A DNA stretch of 64,000 nucleotides from Heligmosomoides polygyrus polygyrus (GCA_947396885.1 OX377204.1:96544728-96608727); one strand, 5' to 3'; shown: positions 52,501-63,060, counted from the first letter of the stretch. A program made the numbers and translations. The notes: generated by a model not told the origin, from the letters alone.

Positions 52501-55500
52501 CAAAACTTTTAAAAATGCATCAAAAGGCAACAAAGTCAAAAGAAACCATACTAGAAGGTTCTTCAAGGAGTTAGAACTGCGTTAAACATGATAACACACA
52601 ACACATTTTTAGACAAGAAAACAGACAATCCATTGGACCGCTCACCTCCGGCTTCAAATTCCTGTTTATTTCCAAAATTTGAGGGTTGTCCTTCAGGCAT
52701 ACTTTGCAGCTGAGCGTCATAGAACCTGGAAACAAATCCAGTCGGCTGACGCAGTACAGGTGTGACAGACAGACAAAATCGCAGCTAATTTCGTTTATTG
52801 GGTATCCTGCGATCAATAAAAGAGTTAGACCGTTATGTCCTTTATACGAATATATAGTCAGCTGCAAGCAGAACTTCTTCCACTGAACAACGTTTCTGTA
52901 TTTTTGTGAATGGATGGTAAGCTGTCAGCTGCTACAATTCATTCCATCGTTGCTTGTTGTGCCCGATTTTGGCTGGTGTAGGTTCCGAAACAACTTCGCC
53001 AACTGAACCTGTCATGGCCTGGAAGAAGACACAAACAATGGAATGAACAGTAACACCTGACTGCTCAACTTCCATTCACAAAAACACAGAGACAGTGCTC
53101 GGCTTAAGAAATTCTGCTATAGACGATCACAGCCGGCTATATTTGCAATTAAGATCATACATTAGTCTGTGTCTCTATGCCTCCGTCACAGTGGTACAGC
53201 GAGTGGGAGAGGGACTTCCAGCCCCATTTCCATCACTGACTGCTACTCACAAGAAAAGGTTCTCAACTCATGGTGAGCTTTTGCGATGACATTTTGACAG
53301 GATATAGGACCGTGTAACCAGAATTACAGTTAGGTTTTGCTGAACGCTTTTTTAAAGACCGGAAAAGAGGTGTAAAACGTGTGGGCAACAATCATCAACC
53401 CCTATTTCACACCACGAGATGTGCCTCGGTGGCATAGTCAGTAGGAGTGCCACCTCATAGAAGCACACCGGCAGGCTTCTAAGTTCGAGTTCGCGTATTG
53501 CGATTAGTTTTGCACATATAAGTTTGTTGTTGTTATACTTTCTCATGATCAGGGGAGTAAATTTCAGAACATCGATGCTTACAACAAAACAAGGCCGTTT
53601 ATTTGCGCCTTCATGTGCTGTTTGACTTGTTTCATAGTTTTGCACCATAGCTATTGACTAATAGGGAAGAGCTGAAAGACTTTTTATTTCCAGAGAAATG
53701 ATTTGGTGCGGATACGCATCGCTGAAAAACTAGCACATATGAAGGCGCAAATAGACAGCCCTGTTTTGTTGTAAGCATCGATGTTCTGAAATTGACTCCT
53801 CTGATCATGAGAAAGTGTAATAAAACCGAAATAATACGTGCAAAACCATTCGCAGTACGCGGACTCGAACTCAAGAGCTCGCCGGTGTGAGGCTATGAGG
53901 CGGCACTCCTACCGACTGCTCCGCCGAACCACATCTCGTGGGTGCCATAGGGGTTGAAGAGTGTTGCGCACATGTTTTTCACCTCTTTTTCCTGTCTTTA
54001 AAAAAGCGTTCAGCAAAACCTAACTGTAATTCTGGTTACACGCCCCTGCATCCTGTCAAAATAGTATCGCAAAAGCTCGTCATGACTTGGGAGCCTTTCC
54101 TTGTCAGGGTCCATCATTCAAGGTGCATATGATGGCCAATGAGTAGCTTCACAACAAATAGGCAACATCAATCAGCTGACACACTGACAACCGATTTTGT
54201 TGATTTTCGCTCAGAGCTGTCAGAATCATGACCGCTGGACAAGCGTCGCAACAAGTAAGGGGCAGCAACCAATGCCGAATATACCTGGTGTCTCCATAAA
54301 ATGTTTTAAAGGTGGTAACTTTTCTCACAGTAAAGGTACTGAAGAAGATAAGGAGTCATATGAAAGCTTAAGCCCCAGTTTATACTTGCGCCGCTGGGCG
54401 GCGCGGCACGATGGTCTAGATAGATATCGACAGAGCGGCGCGAAAAACCGATATCTATGACGATCGTGGTGCCGCGCCGCGTGGCGGCGCAAGTATAAAC
54501 TAGGACTAAGGGAATAGAAATATTCTGACATATGAGCGGCATGCATTGCGACATGCATTCATCTGCATTCTTGCATTTTACACTCGACTGATTGTGTTTC
54601 GATTGAATACTTTTCATAATTTTTCCACAAAGTGGCCGCATTGGTTGATTTGTACTCCTTGCAAGGTCTAAAATTTAAAAACACACTACGGCTTGCAAAA
54701 AAAGTAGGGTATGCTAAAGAATGCAGGCACTATTTGAAAGGTTCTAACATTTTGCCAATGAAACTTTTGAAGATGCTTGAGACTCATATGAAAGCACAGA
54801 GTAGCGAAATTTCTGCGGCATACAAATAGTCTAGATTGCGCTACGCTTCCGCCTGAGGCCTTCCATTTCAACCTCGATTGATTGTGTAAGAGCTGAATGC
54901 TTGTTAGAATCTTGTTGCCAGCTGGTCACATTAACCCGTGCCTTTTTTAACGATTAGAAATTGACAATCACGAGAAAGACACGTGGCAAGTGAGTTTAAT
55001 GATTTCACAACTTAAATATGAGCAGGTGCCCATTTTCCAAGACGAATTCTGTGGAGTGATGAAGCAATACTCAAGCTGAATGAAGAGGAGATTCATCGGC
55101 ATCGACAGCTACTGGGCGACGGAAAACGATAAAAGAGGCATGGCACAGGTTAATGTGGCCAGCAGCCGGATTCATCAACGACTTACATAACTTTAACAGA
55201 GAATTCCCAGTGGAAAACTAAGATAACGCGGCTTATCAAGCGATATGGTGAGCCATAAGCCGCGTTATCTGAGTTTTCCGCTGTGAATTCTCTGTTAAAG
55301 TTATGTAAGTCATTGATGAATTCGGTCCCAGTTGGCAACAAGACATTCTTTTAACAAGCATTCAGCCCATACACAATCAATCGAGGCCGAAATGCGAGGC
55401 TTCAGGCGTAGGCATGGCGCAATCGTCGTCGCTATTTACACGCCACAGAAATCTAGTTACCTTGTGCTTCTGTATGAGCTTCAAACACCTTCAAAAGCTT

Positions 55501-57519
55501 CACTTGCAGCAATGCTAGAACCTTTCAAATAGTACCCGCATTTCTTTAGAATATCCTACGTTTTTCGCAAGCCGTAGCGTTTTTAAGTTTTAGACCTTAA
55601 AAGAAGCACANNNNNNNNNNNNNNNNNNNNNNNNNNNNNNNNNNNNNNNNNNNNNNNNNNNNNNNNNNNNNNNNNNNNNNNNNNNNNNNNNNNNNNNNNN
55701 NNNNNNNNNNNNNNNNNNNNNNNNNNNNNNNNNNNNNNNNNNNNNNNNNNNNNNNNNNNNNNNNNNNNNNNNNNNNNNNNNNNNNNNNNNNNNNNNNNNN
55801 NNNNNNNNNNTCTACATTTTTCGCAAGCCGTAGTGTTTTTAAGTTCTAGACCTTAAAAGAAGCACAAATCAATCGATACCACCATTTTTTGGAGAAATTA
55901 TAACAAGTATTCAATCGAAACACAATAAATCGAGTGTAAAATGCAAGAAAAAGACAAGGCGCAATCCATACCGCTGATATGTCATAAAATTTATATTTAC
56001 TTAAGCTTTCATACAAGCGTTAACATCTTCAGTACCTTTACTGTGAACAAAGTCACATTTCAAACAGTGTATACACTTTTTGAGACACCCTGTAGATTGA
56101 TTGTACTGGTTTCTGTCTAGTGTTCACCGCTCGAGTTGGAAATCACGTGAATATGTTGGCCGGTGGGCTTCCAAACAAGAAACGAATATCGTTCATTTAT
56201 GTTTTCGTTTTCTTACTGGCAAAAGAGTGAGTCATAGCGGATGTGGTCTCAATTCCCCTACAATGATGTACGCTTGGTCGGCGAATTAATCGACCTTGCG
56301 CAAGTCTTTCAGAAATCATCATTCGGCGATTCTCTGGTGACCGGCACAAACCACAACACGGTCATCGAGCTGAGAAGCGATAGTGCCCAAATAGGCGAAT
56401 TCGTGGTAATAGCTCCAATCCTGGAGACCATAGACTTCCTCGAAAAGGTGATAGTGGCGAATTCCACTACACTGCACCAATCTGCAACTCGGCCTTGATG
56501 TGCAGGTTTGCGGGATACTGTAGCGTGTGGCTGGTGCAGTTGCGTCCTCTCCGCGTCCCTCACGCTTCAACACTGTCAGGATAGTTAGTAAGTTAACCTA
56601 GATGTGTCGAAACGACTCGCCAATACACTTACAACCGGAAAAAAACCCGGCCGAGCTGTCCGGAATGCAACGCCCACAGCCGCGCGATTCAAACATGGTT
56701 TTTATTAACCACGGAACGCCCTTACTACAGGTTTTATACGTTGGAGCCAGGAATGAAGGACATTAACGACGCTCTATGGGATTTTCTGCCCACCAGAAGC
56801 CCCCCCCCCCCTCCACCCTATTTGCGCCGGAGAAGCATGCAAGCAAATATTACTAGCTGCAGCGACTGATTAGCAGAGGGATAGGCAACTCGGTCCCGTA
56901 ACAATTTCCCTGAATTTCACTCCGAAAATACGGTCAATAACTCAGGCGGGTTTTTTCCGGTTGTATGTTTATCAAACACTGTCGAAACGAAGCATCACAC
57001 ATCACTTGTCTACAGAATTCGAGTTGCTAGGTGGTGTTTAGCTTGGAAGTGAACCGCACGCAACGTCTTCACAAAGCTGACGTCATCAATAAAACTTCAT
57101 TTTCGAAATCTGTGGCACACCATACAGATGGCTTCAACCTTCTGCTAAACAAGGATCCAGGATAGGAGAGGACGCAACTGCACCAGCCACACGCTACAGT
57201 ATCCCGCGAACCTGCGCATCTAGGCCGAGTTGCAGATTAGTGCAATGTAGTGGAACTCGATAGTGGCAGATGTTTGAATATTCCAGAAATGCTCACCGAT
57301 ATAAAAGTTCTCTTCCTCTCGAATATTAAGTACCTCTAAATCCATATTTACAAAATTCTCACAGGGAAAGTGTCTGTAAACCCTATAACTCATAAAATAA
57401 TGGCACGAACCTTTCTGAACGCATTTGACACATGCGATATGGCCGCAACTGGAGAGGTAGAACTTGACGCCCTCGGATGGAAACACGAAACACACCATAC
57501 AGTGAACGAAATTTGACAT
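49568..57519 (-). CDS. ZHP/RNF212/Zip3-like RING protein (putative meiotic SUMO/ubiquitin ligase)
   Basis: Seven exons: 57519-57411, 52725-52646, 50301-50185, 50162-50065, 50008-49913, 49739-49642 and 49572-49568. All phases agree, giving 200 residues and TGA. The TTGCAG acceptor abuts the ATG (trans-splice-like). The RING starts MSNFVHCMVCFVFPSEGVKF; C7, C10, C25, H27, C30, C33, C43, C46 form C3HC4, with the last pair in exon 2 (LSCKVCLKD). A helical region follows (FTPLDDFSKIVHEIGQVLDF; KKKCDEIQELKSKLNKMEK) and a Ser/Pro-rich tail (LTHDPFRTPMPPGHRSFTTS). This order matches the Zip3/RNF212/ZHP family, which in worms acts on the synaptonemal complex to designate crossovers. The paralogue is not resolved. 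Intron 1 (4.7 kb) carries a gap, fold-backs and MITEs. The last two-base exon is the least certain. Confidence 0.8.
50640..50970. repeat. Repeats with CACGAATCTGACATCTG, intron 2 of ZHP-like gene
   Basis: GGTACGGGTGACTAAGGCTG at 50701 and GGTACGGGTGACCAAGGCTG at 50821 are direct copies about 120 bp apart. GTGCTAATCACGAATCTGAC at 50762 and an inverted GTCAGATTCGTGATCAG at 50940 belong to the motif found in the palindrome loops at 24350 and 42815. Confidence 0.6.
51741..52082. mobile_element. Poly-G-ended TIR element F3
   Basis: CCTATCCTAGTGGGGGGG at the left and CCCCTCCCCGACTAGGATAG at the right. Inner CGGTTGTAAAGACG and CTCTTTACAACCGC are inverted. No clean duplication at the flanks. Intronic in the ZHP-like gene. 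Confidence 0.65.
53277..54078. repeat. 800-bp palindrome with tRNA-like arms, intronic
   Basis: AGCTTTTGCGATGACATTTT with complement AAATAGTATCGCAAAAGCT, arms matching to a centre near 53670. Each arm holds a tRNA-like stretch TGCCTCGGTGGCATAGTCAG ... CTAAGTTCGAGTTCGCG, and its complement near 53855-53930. It lies in intron 1 of the ZHP-like gene. Confidence 0.75.
54372..54506. mobile_element. Harbinger-like MITE P5 (TAA duplication)
   Basis: GCCCCAGTTTATACTTGCGC and GCGCAAGTATAAACTAGGAC, flanked by TAA on both sides. GC-rich arms with CGGCGCGGCACGATGG and its inverted match. Confidence 0.85.
55164..55330. mobile_element. GATTCATCAAC MITE Q5
   Basis: GCCGGATTCATCAACGACTT and AAGTCATTGATGAATTCGGT. 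The centre CGCGGCTTATCAAGCGATAT is as in the copy at 26480. Confidence 0.8.
55611..55810. other. Assembly gap (200 N)
   Basis: A 200-N placeholder. The 45 bp before it (TTTTTCGCAAGCCGTAGCG to AAAAGAAGCACA) and after it are nearly identical, so the true sequence is probably a repeat that the assembler could not resolve. Confidence 0.95.
56286..56498 (+). CDS. Unassigned open frame in ZHP intron 1
   Basis: The plus frame reads ELIDLAQVFQKSSFGDSLVT, then GTNHNTVIELRSDSAQIGEF and VVIAPILETIDFLEKVIVAN. Composition is protein-like, but I recognise no domain. Part of it (from about 56440) is repeated inverted at 57160-57270, so it may belong to a mobile element. Confidence 0.25.
   Translation, partial: LIDLAQVFQKSSFGDSLVTGTNHNTVIELRSDSAQIGEFVVIAPILETIDFLEKVIVANSTTLHQSATRP
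56625..56990. mobile_element. MITE, inverted copy of 33048-33372
   Basis: ACACTTACAACCGGAAAAAA at the left and TTTTTTCCGGTTGTATG at the right. Internal segments are complementary to 33048-33372. Flanked by inverted 110-bp stretches (GATACTGTAGCGTGTGGCTG near 56515; complement near 57180). Confidence 0.7.
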
Positions 57520-57659
57520 CTGCAATGATGACTACAGTTGCAAGAATTTGGGTAAGTAAAGAGCACATAAAAAGGACAACAAACTATCGAAGTGACAGAA
57601 TATAGCGATAGACAAACACGCAACACACACACAATGTTGTGCTGTCCGAAATTAGAACA

Positions 57660-58533
57660 TGGATCTATCCTAGTCGGGGGGAGATTCGCTACAGGTAGCG
57701 ACGAGTTTTCCCGGGCTGAGTTGTCCTACAGTATCCAGGCGGTAGCCGCGGGACCACATGCCCCATTGGCTCGTCAATCGACGTGGGCCCTCAGCTGTGG
57801 GACCGTTGTCGTCCATTCGTTTTTTGCTCACTTTCCTTTATTTCACATAGTTGTCTTTTCTTCTTTCGCAGGTGTTCGTCGAGCTAGTTGTGCGCACCTC
57901 TCTCGTTTCCCCGACATTTTCCTCTTTCTAATGCCGTTTCATAATTGTTCCAGCAGCCTCAAGTTTTTCTACTAATTTTCCTCCGTTTCACGGCGGAGAA
58001 GCGAGAAAGGTGCGCACGACTAGCTCGAGGAACACGTTTAGGAGAAAGAAACACAAAAACTACGTGAAACGGAGGAAAATGAGCAGAAAACGAATGGACG
58101 CAAACGGCCTCACAACCAAGGGCATCACATTGGCTGACGAGCTAACAGGGCAGGTGGTCCCGCGACGACCGCCTGGATACTGTACGACAACCCGTCCAAC
58201 TCCGCCCCGGAAAGCTCCTCGCTACCTGTGGCAATTTAGACGCGAGTGGGGGGGGGGGCGCATAACTAAAAATTATGCGGCCAATTGACTTGAGGCTCAC
58301 GGAGCCTCTTTAAAAAAAAAGCAAAATATAAGCCAAAAACAAACAAACAAGCAATAAACAAAGAAATCGACGCGGTTGTAAAGCGTAGCGAAACCGAATG
58401 CAATTTTTTTGAATTTTTTTTTTTCAGCTTAGGCCTTAAAGTCACTCCGTCAGTCCCAAGTTAGTTTGTTAGAGAATTTTTTAGTTGTTTGCCCACGCCC
58501 CCCCCCCCCCTAGGGACAGATCCTCAAATTTCT
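57660..58533. mobile_element. Poly-G-ended TIR element F4 with an inserted palindrome
   Basis: ATGGATCTATCCTAGTCGGG at the left and CCCTAGGGACAGATCC at the right. A palindrome at about 57682-58238 (GATTCGCTACAGGTAGCGAC, GTTCGTCGAGCTAGTTGTGC with complements) interrupts the G run. The body CATAACTAAAAATTATGCGG and GACTTGAGGCTCACGGAGCC continues after it. Confidence 0.65.
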
Positions 58534-58888
58534 ATTTAACGGTGTTCTTTCCGCACTTCGGACCGAGATGAATCACTTCTTATGAAGATGGATATTATTT
58601 TCATTCTGAAGAATGTGCACAACCACTTAATGCAAGATGTCCCTCTCCCTTGGAGCCACATAGCGCCATCTTTTGAATACAAAAGATTCATGCATAAATC
58701 CCTATGGAACGAAGCACTCTAACGTATAAATCTGACGTCAGCTGGCACAGCCGGAGCTCTCATTATCAATTGGCGTCGTAACTCGCGATCTGTGTGTAAC
58801 TACACCAAATGAGATTTACCGTACGCATAATTTGCATACGGTGAGAATAGTTGTAGCTTCATACTTCTAAGTCGCGTAACATTATTCG

Positions 58889-59110
58889 TGGGAGCGTGGC
58901 AGCGCAGTAGGAGGAGGCATCGGCTTTTCATTCTTTATAGGTTAATGAACTGGTGCCAGACGAGCGTGGAAAGCATAAAACACTGAATGGTTTATCAGCT
59001 AGTCACGGTAAGGCATTGTATGGGCCGACTTCGCGTTCAAATTGCCTCCACATCCCGTAGAAGTAGAATGCATGGCGCACCTCTGAAAAGTGATCGACTA
59101 ACGTCGTCCT
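58889..59110 (+). repeat. tRNA-derived SINE, plus copy
   Basis: GTGGCAGCGCAGTAGGAGGA head, then TGCCTCCACATCCCGTAGAA and GTAGAATGCATGGCGCACC tail with GTGATCGACTAACGTCG. The B box is lost. Confidence 0.5.
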
Positions 59111-59458
59111 TTATTTCTATCTTCTAATTTAATTGTTATTTAAATTTGTAGTTTTTTTATGGTGTGCAAAGGTTTTTGAAGCACTCTTTGAATCGATAAA
59201 TTAGTCGTAAGCGAAGACGTGATTTCTCCCAGAAATAATTTTTGTTCTTTCTGAAGCTTCTATGCTACATGATGAAATTGTACCCCATAAAATTTCGGGC
59301 CCTCCTTATTGAACAGTAAAAAATCAAGTTTTTGCGCAGCGATCTTCGATAGTATTAGGAAAGGGGTGAGGTCGTGTTCAAAATCGTAATTTTTTTAGAA
59401 AATATTTTTTCTATCTGAAGTAGACGACTTATAGAAGCCAGATTCATATAGAGGATCA

Positions 59459-59730
59459 GGGGCTGGATTCATCAACAATTAAACCCGCTGGTACACTGGG
59501 TATAAGGCCTGTTTATACTTCGACGCCCAGCGGCGCGACGCCACGTATTGTGGCCGCATTGATCAGGCGACGTGATCGATCAATAATGGCCAATATACAT
59601 GCCGTCGCATCGCTCGGCGTCGGAAGTATAAACGGTAGAGGTAGAGATAAGATAAGAGACGGAGACGAAGGCCTCATCATGGGTATCTCTACACCTATAC
59701 CCGCGGGTTAGTCGTTGATGAACCCGGCCC
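59459..59730. mobile_element. GATTCATCAAC MITE Q6, split by P6
   Basis: GGGGCTGGATTCATCAACAA and GTCGTTGATGAACCCGGCCC. Comparison with the intact copy at 63710 shows the Harbinger-like MITE entered at GGTATAAGGGG. Confidence 0.8.
59506..59635. mobile_element. Harbinger-like MITE P6 nested in Q6
   Basis: GGCCTGTTTATACTTCGACG and GTCGGAAGTATAAACGG, with TAA on the left and TA on the right. The centre is ATTGATCAGGCGACGTGATC-like. Confidence 0.8.
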
Positions 59731-60049
59731 TTGTGAACGAAGTTATCATTATCATCATCATTTAATGCATTTGTGTGTGTGCGCTCTTCACTAAAACGGA
59801 CTAAACGAAGGAAATAAATAAAAATAAAAATAAACAAAAAGTAAAAGAAGTTGCGCGTGACACTTCGACACTGTAGAAGCCACACCCTGTATAAGCAATT
59901 TACAAAGAGACGCAAAACCCACTTAAAACGCTTAAAATAAAACTAAGAAAGAAGACTGAAGTGTGCTGCAAGCAGGAGGGATGTATCCAATCAACTAAGA
60001 ACGGGGGTAGAGCATTTTTTAGAAAAAATAAACAAAAATCGAATCCGCG

Positions 60050-60540
60050 GTTGAGCCCGGTCCAGAATCCTACAGCGTATAGTTGTACTTTTAAGAAATT
60101 TTATCGAAGGATTGAATGAAAATTTGACCTCGAAAATTAAATTCGATCTTGATAAATTCGAATACTTTTGAACGAATGAAGGTACGAATGAATTCGATGT
60201 CGAAAAATCTCGAGCGAATGAACGAACGGATTTATTCGTTGATAAATCTTTTCGAATGATGGAAAATCGAATAAGCTTATTTTTTGATTATTCGAATGTT
60301 CGAATAGTCGCGTAATTTGTTCGAATCAGGTTCTGTACTAAATGATTTGAAGTTTATTCGATATTCGAATAAAATTATTCGATTTTTGAACGAAGCTGAA
60401 ATATTTCGATATTCGAATTCGAACGAATATTCGGCTTTTGAAAAGCATCGATGTTCGAATTCGAAAGAATAATCGAAAATCTAGAAATATCAGATATTCG
60501 AATAATTGTTCGAATAAAGTATCCAAATAATATTTTAACA
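60050..60540. repeat. TTCGAA-rich low-complexity region
   Basis: Dense runs of ATTCGAA, TTCGAAT and TCGAAT in both orientations, continuing after the SINE at 60662-60690. Open frames in it are low-complexity. Confidence 0.6.
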
Positions 60541-60661
60541 GCGCCGATGGTGTAAGGCGAACATCGCTGCCTGGGAAGCAGAAGATGCGGGTTCGAGTCC
60601 CGCCTGGCGCAAGAGTTTTGATCGCAGCAAAACATCCTGTAACAACATATATCCAAATAAT
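60520..60661 (+). mobile_element. Short tRNA-SINE with 12-bp target duplication
   Basis: TATCCAAATAAT at 60520-60531 and again at 60650-60661 brackets 118 bp: the tRNA-like head GCGCCGATGGTGTAAGGCG to GTTCGAGTCCCGCCTGGCGC, then GTTTTGATCGCAGCAAAACA and a TCCTGTAACAACATA tail. The perfect duplication implies a recent insertion and defines the minimal SINE of this family. Confidence 0.85.
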
Positions 60662-60993
60662 TATTCGAATATATTCGTTCGAGCAAAACTATGCTACTGC
60701 TGTCCATATCCTTGTACATTATGCATTGTGCCTCTTTTACTTGGAGATTGATGTGCGTGGCGCAATCCCTACTAAGCAGACATAATTTTCTAGCACCACA
60801 CTCCCTTATCGTGACTGTACAAAAGTTTTGAAGGCTTCCTCAAATTCTGAAAAGCATTTGTAGACGGCCTGCTCGTTACGTACGGGCCTTCGAAGAAGGG
60901 GCTGAATTCTTTGGGACTACGTTATACTTCGGCGACGCTGTTGTCGGCGACGTCGGCGGCAGTGTTACGCGGGCTGCTATGCACTGCGTAGCA

Positions 60994-62458
60994 GTCCGCA
61001 CCAGGGGTGCACACAAAATTCTGTGCGTTAAAATTATTTAACGAATTTTTTTTAACGGAAAAATTTCGTTAAATTTCCGGTAAATCGTTAAATTTCGTTA
61101 AAAAGTACAATTAGCTGCAAACCGTTCTTTTAAGTGAAAAAATCAAGGAAAACCTTATACGTTTCAACTTCATGAGGTCAACAGCTGAAGTTCAAGGGAT
61201 GGAATGTAACTTTGCGATACAAAAAACAATTCATCATCATCAAGCACAGAAAAATAAATAAGCTTTCAGTAACAAATTATTTACAGGGTGTGGAACAAGA
61301 GAGGTATAGAATTACCATGCAAGATGCTCACCGACAAGGCACCTTAAAATGTGCGATCAGGCAAAACCCGGAGTTCCACTTTTTTATTTTTTTTTTGCGA
61401 AATCGTTTCGAGTGACTGTTCTACGAGCATATACAATCTCGATGCCGGCATCACCCCATTAATTACAGAAATGATTTAATAAAGATACAATTAAAAGCCT
61501 ATCAGTGGAATGTGAACACGTTGTCGAACGCACGATTTTCGAGTGCCCGGTGTGTGGGACCAATCCATTTTTTGCAACGTCGAGACCGTGACACGACATC
61601 ATGTCACACGACCCTACACTGCCGAAAAGGTTTGCTGCGTCGTCAACGTGTTAACGTTCAGAAAAAGTAGCTTTCCTAATTTTTGTTATTAGCCTTTTCT
61701 TAAATCGTTTAAAATATGTCCAGCGGCGAAAACATTCTTTCCGTCAGGACTGTTCCAGGTGGCGGGCAAAATTATTCTGTGGTAAGCAACGCCAGGTGAG
61801 GATAGGCATATTTTACGAGGAGGTTAGACCAGTATCTTTGTGGATTCGTTGGCGTGCTTGTGGGCTCAGCGAAGAAACTTCTAGGTCCAAAATGCATCAA
61901 GGGTTAGAAGGATAAAGGACAGCATTACTCAATCACTATCCCCGCCACGCATTTTACTTCTACGGGATGTGGAGGCTGGTTGAATGCGTATTTGGGCATA
62001 CATTGATTGCGATGGCCAGCCGATGTACAACAGACAAGTCTGGTACCAATTCACCCCGGAGGGATGGAAGGATTGGTTGGCCTGGGCGGAAAATCCGAAC
62101 CAGGAACCTGGTATCGGGTGCACGCGACAGCCGGCATCTCCCCTAACTGCGCTACTCGCGTACCCGAAATACATTTAATTTTTTTTGAAATTCAAAACAT
62201 ATTCATGAAAACATTAAAATATTCTTGCTGATCTCAATAATTCTTTTAATAACAATCCTAATAGGGAGGGAGACCTGCAACATTAGTGAAGGCTAAGGGC
62301 AAATGTGATAAACTCACTGAGAAAAAAGCCCGTTAAAAATTCCGTTGAATTTCTAAAAATTTCCGTTAAGTCGTTAAGCCAAAATTTAACGAAAAATGCC
62401 GTTAATTCGTTAAATTCGTTAAATCGTTAGCCGTTAAACGTGCACCCCTGGTCCGCAC
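60994..62458. mobile_element. Non-autonomous hAT-type element with 8-bp duplication
   Basis: CAGGGGTGCAC at 61002 and GTGCACCCCTG ending at 62450, with exact 8-bp repeats GTCCGCAC at 60994-61001 and 62451-62458. The inner ends are rich in CGTTAAATTTCGTTAAA and the matching inverted repeats. 1,449 bp, no transposase frame. It carries a minus-strand tRNA-derived SINE (61910-62165). Confidence 0.9.
61910..62165 (-). repeat. tRNA-derived SINE, minus copy
   Basis: GGATAAAGGACAGCATTACT and CACGCATTTTACTTCTACGG mark the tail, GAAAATCCGAACCAGGAACC and CATCTCCCCTAACTGCGC the head. Close to the copy at 17395-17690. Confidence 0.65.
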
Positions 62459-62492
62459 AACACAGCGTCGCCGAAGTATAACATAGGCCTTA

Positions 62493-62828
62493 GTCCGGGG
62501 GCATACTTCCGTCGCCGCGATGCCATCGCGGCGCTCCATTCGTGGTCGTTTCGCCGCACACGGTGGAATAGTCAAAGGAAACTTCGCCGCGGCCGTCGCA
62601 ACAGTGGCGGTGGCATGCGCGATGGCTTCCCGCGCCGACCGCACGCATGACATACTTTTTTCGCGCCGCGCGCGGTGTTTAGCGTTGGTCCTGGACGGAT
62701 CGACGTCGTGCTCCCTTGCAGAGCGATGGGCGATGCGACGAGCACTGAGAAGTTCAAATTCTTTCGCGTCGCTCTGCAAAACTCATCGCCGTGATTCCAT
62801 CGCGGCGACAGGAAGTATACATGAGTCC
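62493..62828. mobile_element. Harbinger-like MITE P8 (TTA duplication)
   Basis: GTCCGGGGGCATACTTCCGT and GACAGGAAGTATACATGAGTCC close a 336-bp GC-rich palindrome (CGCCGCGATGCCATCGCGGC, inverted near 62790), with TTA on both sides. It shares the left TTA with the end of P7. Frames inside are mirror artefacts. Confidence 0.75.
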
Positions 62829-62884
62829 TTAGGCTTCATAGGCTCTGGTGGAAGTCGCACGATTTCAGATAATCATGGAGCTGT

Positions 62885-63060
62885 AACTATGTCGGGCTCT
62901 CCTTGAACCTCGGCATGGTCGAATCTATTTATAGAGTTGCTAAGCTGTCACGAGGTTGTTATACGGTATTATTATTATGACATTTCGACTGGATCACCTT
63001 CTTCAGAGCCTGAAAGGGTCGAATCAATCAGGAGTCACCCCACGAAACTTCTCCTCAATC
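62885..63060. repeat. Penelope-like terminal motif
   Basis: CTCCTTGAACCTCGGCATGG, GACATTTCGACTGGATCACC and TTCTTCAGAGCCTGAAAGGG follow the order seen at 13685-13800. No endonuclease frame is attached. Confidence 0.5.

Larger units (their letters stand above)
54288..56095. repeat. Large fold-back containing the assembly gap
   Basis: GGTGTCTCCATAAAATG at the left and TTTTGAGACACCCTGTAG at the right. Arm pairs include GTTTCGATTGAATACTTTTC / AAGTATTCAATCGAAACAC and TTGTTGCCAGCTGGTCAC / CAGTTGGCAACAAGAC. Two MITEs (54372-54506, 55164-55330) are inserted. The 200-N gap lies in the right arm, and the sequence before it is repeated after it. Confidence 0.6.
60915..62488. mobile_element. Harbinger-like MITE P7, split by a hAT element
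   Basis: ACTACGTTATACTTCGGCGA at the left and TCGCCGAAGTATAACATAGG at the right. The arm GACGCTGTTGT...GCAGTCCGCAC resumes at 62451 with GTCCGCACAACACAGCGTC. Confidence 0.75.

Noticed and set aside
62402..62906. Arg/Ala-rich frames on both strands
   Set aside because: They are mirror readings of the GC-rich palindromic MITE P8.
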